NCBI RefSeq assembly: GCF_964204645.1
Contig: NC_134027.1
Coordinates: 20,820,485 to 20,884,484 of the forward strand
Length of the DNA stretch: 64,000 nt
From: Tubulanus polymorphus
Lineage: Eukaryota > Nemertea > Palaeonemertea > Tubulaniformes > Tubulanidae
Reading direction: 5' to 3'
The position numbers were made by a program, and so were the translations under genes. Shown here piece after piece: positions 47,001 through 60,200 of this stretch. The notes under the pieces were generated by a model. That model saw nothing but the letters and a program-made list of their open reading frames with translations. It did not search any database and was not told the DNA's origin. Numbering within the stretch: the stretch's first letter is position 1; each line of letters begins with the position of its first letter.

Positions 47001-50000
47001 ACAGGTATTTTGCGTGGCGATAATTCGACTGCAAATGACGTTCGAACAAATTCAACCGATGATGATTTCCCTTCAACGATAGGCAATTCCATCGACTCAC
47101 CCTGTTTATTTGGTTGGATATGCATGGCTAGACAATGTTACCAAATAATGGATATCAGCCGAGCAAGCAAAATGTGTAATATGATTCGGAGTAAAATCGG
47201 TTCAGTAACATCGTTTAGTGAATTTGAAATTAAGATTTTAATAGATACATTTCAATATCGGTACGAATATGGGACAATACTCACAATTGATTCGACGAAA
47301 AACATATCCAAGATTATACAAGCAACTCTTACTGGAGATGAAGTCACTTATATTCAATCTTTGGAATGGTCTGTTAAAACGGTCAGTAATGCGACCGATA
47401 TAGACACCATACATTCGGTGTTATGTTCCTACAATATAACTGATGTAGAGTTAGCGTTTATAAGCGGTTGTAAATCGTGGCAGTTTCAATGTAACGACCA
47501 ACGATGTATCAGCGATCATCGCGTATGTGATTCTAGAAATGACTGTCAACACGGAGAAGATGAATTCAATTGTACGGATATTAGTTCACAAATCCTGTTC
47601 CAATGCGACGATGGTCATGTGTCATCAATTAGTGGTATTTGTGATTTCATACTCGATTGTCCAGATGGCACGGATGAAAAGTGCATTCATCCTCCGTGTC
47701 AAGCCGATGAGTTCCGTTGCACCAGTGGTCAGTGTGTCGCTAGGTCTAACCGATGTGACGGATTAGCAAACTGTAAGGACGGCTCCGATGAGATCGGATG
47801 CAATCCTGAAATGTGTCAGGGTTTTCTCTGTAACAGTGGACAATGTATCAGTTTACAGTTGCATCAGGATGGTGTCGTTGATTGCAGTGGAAGCCTTGAA
47901 GAGGACGAGTTGGTGACAACTAATGTGACTCTCAATCCTGTGGTACATTGCAATAAAGAGAACTACTGTACGACTAACTTCTCAAATCTCTGCACAGAAT
48001 ACGACGAACAAAGATGTTCTTTTAATTCGCCCCATTGTTATTCTAGACGTCACCGATGTATTCTTGACAGGATGTCATATATTTACCCAGTTTGCAGAAA
48101 CCTTGAGCATATATTGGAATGCGAAAAATTTCAATGTCCAGCTGGTACTGTAAAATGTCCAGAATCATATTGTATACCAATCCGACAAATTTGCGATGGC
48201 CAATCGGATTGTCCCAATTCAGAAGATGAGCAAAACTGCTGGAATATATCATGCCCGGGAATGTTTAAATGTGGCAAGGAAAATCGGTGTATACCGCAAT
48301 CAGAAGTTTGCGACGGTGTTGTAAATTGTAAGCATACTATTGACGACGAGGCCTTCTGTGTGACGTGCCACGATTCTTGCCATTGTCAAGGTCATTTCAT
48401 TGATTGTAACAATGCTCACCTAACCGATTTTACCCTTCTTTTCTCAGCGTCAGCACGGATTTTGATATTATCGAATAACCTCATCAGATTGGATGCATCC
48501 ACGTTTTTGTCATTCTTTTATCTTCGTTTACTAGATATTTCACGAAATGAATTGTCATATATAATTCCAAACGTGTTTTCGGACCTCCATAATCTTTATA
48601 CATTAGACTTATCCCATAACAATATAATTTCATTACCTGCAAATGCATTTGCAGGTTTAGATAATTTGAAAGCATTAATTCTTTTCCAAAATCCGCTGGA
48701 AAATCTCGTCGATGGTAGTTTTCAAGGTTTAGTGTCTATTCGATTACTCGACCTTAGTGGGCTTTTCATATCAGCACTTGATGCAAATGCGTTCGTAGGT
48801 TTATCTGCGTTACATTCGCTCAATATCAGCGGCAACAGAATCAATTCTATTTATAGATATTCATTTGCGGGGTTGGCTGCACTTCAAATCCTCGATATCA
48901 CTAACAACTCTCAATTCATTTCTACCGATAAAAACATTTTCGACAATTTGACCTCTCTATTTTTCTTAAAATCGGATGCTTACAAATTTTGCTGCACGGG
49001 CCAGCAAGTCGACCATTGCATTCCCGAAGCTGATCAATTTTCTTCCTGTACCGATCTCATGGGTAACCCAGTCCTGATAGCTATCATCTGGGTCATTGCT
49101 GCTTTCAGTTTTTTGCAAACAGTATTGTCATTCTATTTCGTATTCGATCAATTCGACTTTCATCATCTGTAACCTATTACACATCGGACGTGCTTGTTAT
49201 CAATATTGCAGCCAGTGATTTTCTTATGTCCATATATTTGTTCTTCATCGCAGGAGCTGATTTTGTTTATAAAGGCATCTATTTCCTGAATTCAGAAACG
49301 TGGATGAATAGCTCAATCTGCCGTCTTTCTGGTGTTATAGTTACTATTTCTTGTGAAGGGTCATTAACATTTCTACTCATTTTGACCATTAATCGATATT
49401 CAAATATCAATAATCCATTTTCAAGAAGCCCGATTGCATCTCCTATATACGTGCCCATCATTTGTTGCATTAGTTGGATATTCATATCTTCAATTTCTTT
49501 GTTACCACTCTCAAGATTATCATATTTTGGGAACAATTTCTATGGAACAACCGGTGTTTGTTTACCGATGAATTTGATTTCCATTGATGTCGATGCATGG
49601 CACTATTCTTTCGCTATTTTTGCCGTTACGAACTCTATCTTACTCGCTGCCGTGATGACGACATATTTGCAAATGTACAGGCTCGCATCTGTGAGTAGAT
49701 CTGGTTCGGGTAGGGTCGATCCCACCGAACTCGTTCTAGCTCGACGAAGTTTGGTGATCAATCTTTGTAATTTATGTTGTTGGCTGCCAATAAGCCTTTT
49801 TACAGTTTCCAGGCGCCATTTTTTTTGGGTACCCGCCGGGTCCGCATTGTTGAATTTTTTGTCCCTATTTTTTCCCCGTTTAATATTTTTATTTCGTTCA
49901 TATCTCTGGATTGGATAAAGATAGAAACAAAGTGAAAATATTGATTGACTCAGCTGATAATCGTTCAGTTTTGTGTATTGCTTCGGGTTGAAATACCGCT

Positions 50001-50127
50001 TCAAGTGGCGGCTTGGCTGGCGGTACTATTTTTGCCGATCAACTCGTTTCTCAATCCCCTTCTTTACACCATACTGACTATTGATATGAAATTCATCAGG
50101 GCAAGAAGAACACGCGTAGGACATTAG
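44040..50127 (+). pseudogene. GRL101-like receptor, nearly full-length but frameshifted paralogue
   Basis: It has the same three-exon, phase-0 structure as the minus-strand gene: exon 1 44040-45245 (signal peptide ALFIALLIV, CUB-like domains), exon 2 45328-46654 and exon 3 46755-50127 (lectin end, LDLa repeats, LRRs, DAYKFCC hinge, 7TM). Identity to the intact gene is high throughout. Frame changes occur near 45508, 46325, 46470 (in an ATATATAT run) and 49106 (in a T6 run in TM1). A ~164-bp insertion at 49789-49952 splits TM6, and the tail after TM7 differs. The TM3 box is NRYS and TM7 has NPLLY. Five independent lesions argue for a recent pseudogene, although the simple-repeat shifts could partly be sequencing errors. 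Confidence 0.85.
49789..49952 (+). mobile_element. ~164-bp insertion inside TM6 of the receptor pseudogene
   Basis: The intact paralogue reads CCWLPIIIVQFC continuously. Here CCWLPI is followed by unrelated T-rich sequence with an in-frame stop (TAA at 49916-49918), and the receptor resumes at LIIVQFC. The insert lacks GT/AG intron ends in the correct places and has no clear inverted repeats. It is probably a small non-autonomous insertion of unknown type. Confidence 0.6.
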
Positions 50128-51030
50128 ATCGAGATAATCCTTCGATAAATCGAAGTTCAATCGACACCTGTACACCGCGGATATATTCAGATTATTTGCC
50201 TCCAAAAATAGGTTGACAAGGACATGCAGCAACGCGCATTTTTCAACCATTTACGTTATTGTTGACTACATTTATGTGTATATACTCTACATTTAGACAG
50301 GTAATGGATTTTAGCTCAATACTTTACTGCGAAACACATTTATATTTAACATTTCTTTAAAGGATTTGTACGGGCAAATTCTCCTTCTGTTCTAGAGGTC
50401 CTGCACGTGACGTTATAGTGAGTTTACCAACCAGTCCTAGAGACTTGCGATAGATAACATGATAAAAGGTAATGATCTGCGCACTTTGATCAATCATGTA
50501 AATACATGGAGTCTAATTGTGTTTGCCAACCAGTATGTTGTAGGTCAAGATGAAAAAGCACATGGCTGTTTGCCCTCGAAGCCAACAATAACAAATACAT
50601 GAATTAATATTCCCATTTCATATATTGCATACGGTACAGAGGCCAGTGTAAGACCATCTTAGACGACCTTCGTTCAATAGCTTATCTCTTAGCTGATCAG
50701 TTAAATATGATATCGCGGCAAGAAGACTTTTTAGTCTCCTTTTAGTCCGCACGCGATATTCGTGACCAAATCACAGTCCGGAAATTGGTGCCACTTAAGT
50801 TTCCTCGAAAGGTGTACAAATGATATGGAAGAAGTTAAAAACAGGAATGTTGATACATATAACAATGGCCAGTATGAAAAAAAAAATTCCCAACAATTAG
50901 CCTGTCCTTGGAAAACAAACGAATTACCATAAATGCATGAAAAACCTAATTGCGTCAGGAATAGAGAAAATGTTAGCTGAAAATTTGTTTTCACGCCTAT
51001 GTATTGTGAGTCCCAATTCATTTGCGTGTA
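50128..51030. other. 3' flank of the receptor pseudogene
   Basis: Segment 50360-50720 is a paralogous copy of 42650-43010. The remainder shows no gene. Confidence 0.5.
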
Positions 51031-51039
51031 GCCATCAAA

Positions 51040-51131
51040 TAGGATGTTTCTTTCACTTGTGGTAGAAAATTGAGGACATCGTAAAAGAATGTGAAATTCG
51101 TCCCCTATACTACAAGGAAACGGTGGTGCCA
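51040..51131 (-). pseudogene. Tiny LINE reverse-transcriptase tail relic
   Basis: About 30 codons reading GDEFHILLRCPQFSTTSERN resemble the Cys/His-containing segment after the reverse transcriptase of non-LTR elements (E-DE-FH-L-CP type). The open frame beyond it towards 50731 shows no similarity. Confidence 0.4.
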
Positions 51132-51379
51132 TTTCGAGGATATAAAAAAATCTAATACAAAATTATAAAGCAACAAAGTTATCTAGACAAAATAATAGGA
51201 GCCCTCTTAATCCGCCCCTGTCTTTATTTTACTGGGTGGCCTTTTGTTTGTTATACATTCCCTCATGTATGATGTTGACATACGTGCGTGTCATGAACAA
51301 ATACTAACATTATCTATATATTACACTAATAATAAGTTCTCAAGTTTGTGCCGTTTTTAGTGTATGGATAATATCGATT

Positions 51380-51990
51380 CATTGTCATTTTCCCTCCGGC
51401 CATTTTCCCTCCACACAAAATCCCTCAATCATTATCCCTCCAGTTACTTTCCCTCCAAAAAATACATTTTCCCTCCGAATGTTCAATTCAATATTATTAA
51501 TGAAATAAGTGGAAATAAATGATTTGATTATGAAAATTCATTTTTGATAGATGGACATTAACAGAATTTCTAGTATAATATAATGTTGCCTAAGCATGTG
51601 AGCTAAATTCAAGTTCCACCTGACTCATTCTGACAATAGCAAGGCAATTTGCTTTATTTAATAAAACCTTTAATCTAATTAATCCTCATTGTCTCTTAGA
51701 TCACAGGATTTAATTATTCAATGTATTAACGCTTTGTTGACCGCAGTTATTCTTTTTAAAACTAAAATGAGTATTTCTCTATGAATCCATAAGTTGCCTT
51801 ATACATACTGATATAGGAGATTCTTTCTTCTATCAATTTTAGAAAAGTGAACATACAAAAGTCCCTTCTTTTTATAACATTATATTCTTTGGAGGGAAAA
51901 CGATCGTTTGAGGAGAGAAAACGATCAGAGGGATAATGACTAAGGGAAATTAACTGGGAAAATAACCGGAGGGAAAATGAACGAATACCA
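51380..51990. mobile_element. ~610-bp element with TTTTCCCTCC-repeat inverted termini
   Basis: The left ~100 bp repeats TTTTCCCTCC and ATTATCCCTCC-like units at irregular 12-20 bp spacing (51388-51476). The right ~100 bp (51890-51982) carries the inverse GGAGGGAAAA and GAGGGATAATGA units in mirrored order, including a matched CATTTTCCCTCCGG at the outer ends. The interior is AT-rich and non-coding. It looks like a non-autonomous DNA element whose termini contain binding-site-like subrepeats. Confidence 0.75.
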
Positions 51991-52160
51991 TAATATCAGA
52001 CTTCGATTGAGCCGGATCCGATCTATTCAGAAAACCGTTTAAAATCGTAAAATATTCTTATGACAGTTTATTTTATGTGAAATGTATAACACCTTACTCG
52101 GATATCATAAGGCGGATACCTTATTCCTTTGTATTTAAACGAGTTTTGATCCCAAGAATC

Positions 52161-53044
52161 TTAGATTTTTTGTGTACCGCTTGTCACATAATCTATATTT
52201 CGTAGTTTGTTCGCGCAGTTGATTACTGCAAAGAAATATTCACGAATTTCCCGTCCCAGGAAAAGATATATGTAAAAGTTTATAACGCAATTGCACAATT
52301 GAAAATTGCTGAACACATCAAACAGGAAATCTTTTAGTTTGGCAGGAATTGGCAAACATACGGCAACAGAGGTTGGAAGTGTGAAAGTTGCTAATGCTAA
52401 AGTGAAACTGCTACAAGCATTTTCGTTGTACGTTTTGTCTTTAAAGCTTTATTGGATGAAACCAATTCTTGACCTTTAAATAGTAGGTCTAGATAGAATT
52501 TTACGTAACTATCAAAATCAAAGGCAAAGAATACGCGTAGATGCCACCATGATATAAAAAATCGATTGTACTGACAACTAATAGTAACATCCAAGATCGT
52601 TTAGAAAATGCATATCTATGAAAGGGGAAACGAAGATAACGGCGGTCGTTGCAAAAACGAAGACGATAACACAGCGAATCTAGGCGTATATATCAAACGA
52701 GACGTGAACGGGATGAGAACAACTGCCGCACGTTCTAGAGATATTGCTACTATAAGCCACGAACTAACTGTTGCTGCTCACGAATCCTATCAGAAATTCG
52801 TATATTTGACAACTGATCAGTGAATTCACCAATAAATGGGATCAGCCTTCGTTGCGAGCAAGACGACGCATCGTATCAGGGGCATCACGGTAAGGCTAAA
52901 ACAGAACATGAAATCGCACGATGATGAAACGATAAGGTAGTTAGCGTACGATAAACCGCGCAATCTGCTACTTATCATTATCAGGGATGTAGCCGTATTT
53001 CCAAATATCCCCAGCAAAAACAACAATAGGACCTTTAAGCGTTA
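52161..53044 (-). pseudogene. Second rhodopsin-type GPCR, multiply frameshifted
   Basis: Minus-strand pieces in order are TM1 (LFLLGIFGNTATSLIMI with the GN motif), TM2 (YLIVSSSCDFMFCFSLTVMPLI), then in a second frame ISCQIYEFLIGFVSSNS (TM3 start with Cys), in a third frame WLIVAISLERAAVVLIPFTS (TM3 end, ER box), back to the second for TM4 (RCVIVFVFATTAVIFVSPF), TM5-6 near 52580-52400, and TM6-7 (ATFTLPTSVAVC, NCVINFYIYLFLGREIREYFF) after another shift near 52408. At least four frame changes make it a clear pseudogene. It is intronless and of the same broad class as the copy at 30605. Confidence 0.8.
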
Positions 53045-54640
53045 TGAGATTTCTCGTCGATTGTATTCAGACAATTCAGATAATTAGTTCGCAAACAATA
53101 GAGGATGAGGTATATCTGACACGTATTGACGAAAGAATTTGTCCGAATTGAATTTCCTAATCTTCTTTTTTTTATCGCACGATCCATTGTCATCGCCTAA
53201 TCGAATAAATTGAATCAGGGCCAATTAAATAATCTTTAGAAATTTTCTATTATTGAGAATATCATGATAGAACAAGAAAATTAAGAATTTATTGATATTG
53301 TCGACAATGAATAACTCAACGACAAAATTAAATCGTTAAATTTTTCCAGTTCAATGAGAAACAACTGCGTCCCCGGAACGATGTACTATTGTTTATACTC
53401 ATGTAATATTGTTATATCAAAAATCTCTGTATTCAAGTAATAATTCAGGAAGTCAACAAAGTTAACCCCGATCAGTCGCTTGCAGGTTCAGGCTGGTTGG
53501 AAGATTATATTTGCACGATATGAACTTTCGAATATTGAGGAACGTACATTGACTTCATTAACTTTCTATCAATATTTTGTGTACGTTTGATAGTTGAAAT
53601 GAGATTTGGCACGAATTGAGGGTCAATCTTGATCATATTAGAGGACTGTAACTTCACTTGTGTTGCCATGTAAATTTCCGAGAGCCTTGAAGCAGCTTAA
53701 CAGCAGCATTGATTGAGACCGGTTCTCGAATCACGTGCCACAGAATGCCCGACTTTTATATTTGCGAAAATGTCTCATTAGGAGCCTGTATAGGCTTTTC
53801 GACGATATTCCGCTAGTTACCCTACAGTTTCCCTGCAGGCGCGGATCCGGGATTTTTTCCAGAAGGGGTTCATAAAAAATGTTAATGTTAAACTGCCGAC
53901 TAAAATCTCTAATGATAGTGGGCCTGTACGGCACATTGTTTGGCCAAACCTAAGATAATATGTTACCGATTATGTGGTACTGTCTGCCGGCTTTGTCTTG
54001 AGTAGGATCATGACTTCCCCCTCTGGATCAGCGTCTCTCCTGCATCCCTGTAGATTAGGGTTGATTCCAATAACGTGTTTCAATTACTTTGGTGTGATTG
54101 TCAAAATTGACCCATGAATCTGCCTCTGGCTGCACGCCGTGTCACGGTACTCCAGCTGATTTCCACATGTAAGCGCCCTGCTCCTCCAGATTCAACGCTG
54201 GCGGTATAACGATGTTTTTCTTAAAACACGGATTATAAATCGAAGTTTTATACCCAAGATATTTTTTTTTTCATATCCGTTTAGAATTAAAACATACATC
54301 ATCAACTTCGTCATAAAACGTGCCATATAACGTTGACGGATCTCAGTAATTTCTTGAGGCAGGCGTAGGTAGGCGTTGTGACTGTTTGGTATTGACCAAT
54401 GCATCGCGTCTGCCAGCGACGCGAGTCGCACATGTACTGCGACGCGACGCGACCGTCTATCCGACCCAAGCGCAACACACTGACCTCCGCGCTTTTACAG
54501 ACACACCGCCGCCGACGATCGGATTCAAGTCGACTAAAGCCTGGCGCAGACGAGCGAGTTTTTCGTGGGATTTTAGTTCGATAGAAAAATCGCTTGGAAA
54601 TCGCAGCGACTCGTCACTCGTCTGTGCCGGGTTCATGCGC
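53045..54640. other. Spacer with repeat fragments
   Basis: No gene was recognised. It contains a GCGCGGATCCGGGATTTTTT segment near 53840 of the kind found in dispersed animal repeats, and from 54390 a GC-rich stretch with GCGACGCG-type subrepeats continuing to about 54750. Confidence 0.4.
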
Positions 54641-54642
54641 TG

Positions 54643-54668
54643 TTGGAGTAATCATTTGATTACTCCAA
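54643..54668. repeat. Near-perfect palindrome in a GC-rich repeat
   Basis: TTGGAGTAATCA and TGATTACTCCAA flank two bases. The surrounding 54390-54750 region has other GC-rich repeats such as two GCAAGCGGTCGCG copies. Confidence 0.7.
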
Positions 54669-54769
54669 GATGTGATTGCGCCTGATTTCAGTTTTCGTTG
54701 CAAGCGGTCGCGTTGCTTCGCAAGCGGTCGCGAGTCGACCTACGCCCGCCATGATTTATGTGTACCTAC

Positions 54770-55522
54770 GTTAACATTTCTATTTCCTAGTATTTGGCGC
54801 ACACTGGACCCTATATTGAAACAGTTGAATATCCTTAAGCTCAAAGATATTAATAAACTTCAGCTAGGTACATTTTTATCAACAAATCCGTCTACTCTGA
54901 ATTACCGAAATCATTCGAAAATTATTGGAGCGAAAATTTTCAAATCCAAAGTCGTAATATTCGGCGACGTCAAGATTTACAAACCCTTTCTTACAATAGC
55001 CAAAGAAGAAAATTGTCAGTAAAAATATCCGGCCCCTTACTTTGCAATTACATCAGTCACAATTTAACAAATATGGAAAATTCAAGCTGTTTCCGAAAAA
55101 TTAAAGAAAACAACTTTGCTCTGAATGATTACATTATATAGGTATCGTCTAATTCAAACTGAAATAATAGTTATATTAAAAGTATGCATTAGATCATAAT
55201 CGAAGTATTACAGAAAACAACTGGCTTAAATGATCAGATACGATAGGTATATCTTAAAACTGTTTTCATGGTTTATTATGTGTGCATTCTTGTGTGTTGA
55301 GGGTTGACTGTGAACGTGTTTTTTGTTATTACATTTTCTTCTTCACTTTTCTCTTTTGAGGGATCCGTTTTTAAGAGGGATCCGTTTTATAAACTATTTC
55401 TTAGTTTCTACAGAGTCTATCCTCCAAGTCTAATTTACTGTATTTTGTATTATGCTTTTTGTGCACTATGCTGAAAATCATACTTGAAAATAAAGCGTTC
55501 ATTCATTCATTCATTCATTCAA
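54770..55522 (+). mobile_element. 5'-truncated LINE relic with (ATTC)n tail
   Basis: An open frame includes IWRTLDPILKQLNILKLKDINKLQLGTF, the pattern seen in the last ~80 residues of some LINE ORF2 proteins, and stops at 55022. An AT-rich 3'UTR follows, with AATAAAGCGTTC directly joined to six ATTC units (55498-55520). LINEs of the CR1/L2/RTE groups often end in such short tandem tails rather than poly(A). Confidence 0.6.
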
Positions 55523-57209
55523 CAATGACTAATTTCATGAAATAAAGCCAACAATTTTTATTTCATCAGTTCTCACAAAATATAAACACAACAGTAGTAG
55601 ACAACGGTGAAGCAAGTCAACATTATTTGTGCTTGTCTCGGTAGCAACGATGGCAGTATGTACCTTGTATTCAGCTAACTTGGTGGTAATTCAACGGACC
55701 CAAGATAATCGTTTAGCATTTCAATAAACAAGTCACGGGTACCGTTAAAAAAAATATATATACATATATAGATCGAAACGGGCACATGTTTACTTGTCAA
55801 CCGTACATAGCTAAGTTCTTGGTAACCATAATAGGTACGAATCTCAAATAGCAATAACAAAATATATTCCTTTTCGTTAGAATAAAAATATACAGTATCA
55901 ATTTGCAATTAGTGTACACAGTTCATAGTTCAGTCTGCATCGTCCGAGGCGTATAATGAAAAGTGCCTCATTTCTTATTTCAGGACTGTCACCTCTTCGT
56001 CAAGGGCGAATATAATAGAATGGAGAGTTTACCCGTGACGTTTGAAACCCATAAAGCTATACGCGTAGCGTCAGCGTTTTCATAATAAAAACGATATAAA
56101 GTTACTACTGTTTGCAACTAAAAATTAGCAATGCAATGAGAAAAAACGTGTGGTTTTCCAAGGACATATGTGAACAATGACCTTTCAAAACGGCTTTCCG
56201 CGGACGCAAGAACGAGTAAAGCAAGCACCGAAATAATAGCGACCAAATACGCTAGAATAGGTTTCAAACGTCACGCATTGTGGAGAAAATGTGGTTCATA
56301 GGTCTACGTGAACTTTGGTTAAGTAACAATATCAGTGGTAGAAATAATTATGCAATATAGACCTTATTCACGTGACGTCACAGCATGTCATACTGCCCAT
56401 CTAGCCCCTACGTAGTATCAAAGAGTCGAGTGCAATTTAAACGAACAATAATGACGCGGGCGAACATTACATCAATGAATACGGTTTATACACGACCTTG
56501 CAGTAAGTAACAATCTTGGGTCGAGGCTTTCTTAGAGAAAATATGTATTGCATTAGTTATATTTGCATCAATGTAATGTTCAAACACAGCCCAACGTTGT
56601 GGCTCTGGAAATAAGAACGTGTTCCCAGTACAAAAACTACAATCACGTTTACCTGGCGATTACGCCGCCTTACGACAAGTTAAGCATGATAATTAATCAA
56701 AACGACATGACAATCAGTAATAATAAATCGAATTAACAAAGTTACAGCCAACGAAGTTGAACGATTTTTAAACCATTCAACGGGCAAAAATCAACTATAA
56801 CGAGAATGATTTATAACAATTCGCGATAATTGGTTTAAATTCACATCTCATTGACACATATAACAATTAATCATAATATAATTACAATGTAACGGTTGCG
56901 CATATTTTTAAATATTTTCGTTAGTTTCAATCGCGCATATCGTAAATGCTTTTTTTACATTCATTTTTATATTAGATGCTTTTTTACACTTGACGCATTT
57001 ATTGACGTTACAACAATAGTATTGAGAAATCACTATGGTGAAAGACGTTACAATTACAAAATATATTGTTCTGTGCTCTGAGCAAACGCGTGTAGAGCAA
57101 TCAACTATGCTTGAATTGATGTATATTACTGAGCATTGTCTCCCGATGCTAGGACACGTGCGGGCGCACACCAAAGCCACCCGACGTAAATGCGTTACAC
57201 CGCGACATA
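55523..57209. other. 3' side of the cwo-like gene
   Basis: It should contain the 3'UTR of the minus-strand bHLH-Orange gene. No exon, RNA gene or strong repeat was recognised. Small ORFs near 56908-57262 overlap both strands and lack similarity. Confidence 0.45.
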
Positions 57210-60200
57210 TTACGGAGTATCTACGGCAGCTGATTGGATACTGGTCGGCGAATCGTCATTAGACTTCAACGTGGCAGGCGGTGGTGGCGATGTGGAATTG
57301 GCATTTTCAATTTTCACGGACGACTGAATGTTTAAATTACGCACGCCGATAAACGATCCGCTAAAATTAACGGGAATACTAATCGGATGATACATCGATA
57401 CAGACGACTGACCGCCTCCGCATTGACCTAATTTAGATACATGAACTGCGATTGGGACGTAATGAGTACCGGACGGGTGTAACGCGAAAGCGGGCACCAA
57501 AACGTCACTGCCCTCGCTGTTTTTATTGTTCTGGTCATGAGCTTTCGACACGCTGACGTTCAAGTCAGGATTGGTTCCACTGTCGGCACTATTACCGGAT
57601 AGTTCGGACACAGGGTAAGCGGTACTTTCCGAACTCGGGCTCAGAGGACGTTTTAAACAATGAGTGGGACGGTACGGCCGCGATCCGTCACGCGAACACG
57701 ACGATGACGAACTATCGCTCTGTCTGGCTGGTTCCTTACGCCGTGACGTAAAACGAAGTTTAATGTCGTTTTTAAACTTATATATCTCCTTGGAATTCTT
57801 CTCAGTGTTGATTTGGTAGTTTTCTTCATGTTTAGCCGACGATAATCCGGATGTTGCGGACTCGCAGCCTCCCCGTATCTCGTTAGACGCGTCAAAACTG
57901 GCGCTTAGATCTCTTACAATATATCGATCCGCATCGATTATTTGTTTATTGTTGTCGGAATTCGTTTGTTGCTCCTCGCAACGGCTTTCCAACAACTCAG
58001 CAGATGGCGCTGACTTATTCGTTTCGGCCTCAGCCGCCCATAGTGATCGGTCGCACTGCCCTTCTAATTTCATGTCGATTGATCCTAATTAAAAATCAGT
58101 TAGAAAATTAAATTCTACTTTTTCTTTAATTCAGCAATGTTCTTTCATTCATCTAGATGGCAGTTTATCCGCCAGAAGCTATCATTTGGGTAAGTACATG
58201 TGTATCAAACTTAAATCTGAACGAACATTCCTTGTATGCTACGTATGTACGTGGGAAACAATGTATCGTTGTTATCTTTGTTATCATCTTATCTTTTTTA
58301 TCTTAGTATATTTTTGTCGTTATTCATTTGAACGCCGATAGTTCGTTTTTACGCAGCGTTTTCGTGTCACATTAATTAAAAAATTGGTGGAGATCTTGAA
58401 TTTCGAATCTTTCGCTCAAATCAGTCACCATATATTGTATAGGGCCTATGGTGGATGCTTAATTTCATATAATCCACATGTACTTACTTTTCGCAAATTT
58501 CTGACTTTGCGCTTCCAAATAGTTCCTCAGTTTGACACAAGCTGAATCGGCGGCGTTGTAGCCTTCGACTTCGACCAGGAATCGCATCAGTTCGGCGGCG
58601 CATTCCTTGAAACCCATCAGGAAATTCTCGTGACAAATGATTTTGTCATGATTGTCACGACTATCCCCTAAAATATACGTAAATATATCAATGAAAAAGG
58701 TACCACATCAAAGTAATGATTTTCGTATGGTTCTTTTTAAGTTTACTCGTAATAATTCGTGCAGGAAAACAAGTATCGTGAAATGATAAATAGAATATTT
58801 TTCGTAATATACTTTTTCTTTGTGAATATAAACCATTTTCACTTATATTTGTAAGCGGTTAGTACTCGTATACAGAATATTTTCACAATTTAAGTACGGA
58901 TAATATTTCTTCAATGTGCACATCACGAAAGCTGATATAAGCTTATACTACCTCTATCTGGCCCGAGATTCCGTCTACAGACCTACAGTTTAGAATGGGT
59001 CAAGAATTTTTAGTAGATTATGATGGCTTATACTACGGGTATCCTTGTAACGTCGTCAATCGTTCTTTCTCCTGCCAGCAAGCTATATCGGCCATGCTCC
59101 TTCCTCCTACAGTACTTCATCAAATAGCACAGAATTCTTCGGCTTTTTCTAATTGCTCGGAGTACTATGGTGGCTGATAAGGGCCAAATAATTTTTAATA
59201 ATAACAGTAAATTTTAAACGATCTCGATTATAGAAAAACGCAAAACGAAACTTATAGACAAAAACGAACTTTTCGTTTTTGCACCCTAGAAAAAACGAAT
59301 TTTACCGCGCAAAAACGAAATATTATAGAGCAAAAACGAAAATATTCGTTTTTGCTCTATGATTTTTCCTTTTTCGCTCCATAATATTCGTTTTGGCGAA
59401 AAGTTCGTTTATGCGCGGTAGCAAAAACGAAGTTTTCGTTTTTGCTCTATAGGTTTCGTTTTGCATTTTTCTATAATCAAGGTCGTGTAAAAATTAATGC
59501 GTTTGGCCCTTATCAGCCATCATAAAGTACGGACCCGTTGCCGAAAAATTACGTAATTGAGAGCAACAAAAAGCAATCTATTTCTTCAATGATACCCGCC
59601 GAATTTTTGTTTCTGTCCCACGATTAACCTATTTTTCTCATATCTTTAGACAAGCAACAACTTGGCAGCTGTACGATATTTTGTGAGTTTTTGCTGAATA
59701 TATCTAATTAAATTAAATTCAAAATGGTTGACACGCGTTATCTGCATTGCCCCGTCATCGTATGAGATTTTGAAATGGAGCAATTATTATTTTTCCCCTA
59801 GCTCCTGTCATCCAAAGCTTATTTCTTCGAAATACATGTACGTACATTTACATTTGATGTAAACTAAAATCCTCGTTTCGATTCGGGCCCACACGGCACC
59901 TCCACTTTCGGGTTGGGATGTCCGTAATCCAAGCAATTAAAAAAAACCTTAGTAAATTTAAGTACTTCCTGCCCACCAATTGTCCCAGTTTTCTGACTCT
60001 TGAACCTTCCAACCAAGGTCCGTAGTCAGGATTTTTCAAGGGCATGTCCAAACCAAGGGAAATTTTGACCACCATCCCGATCCCCAACTAGTAACAACAA
60101 TTCCCTGATTTCCGTGGTATAGTATGATTATTGGGTGCATATATGAAAAAAAAACTGGGTCAAAGGTCAGAATGCAACATAGAAAGCATAATAATAGATA

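Noticed and set aside
57653-57895. 80-aa minus-strand ORF overlapping the cwo last exon
   Set aside because: It is an alternative frame of the real coding exon.
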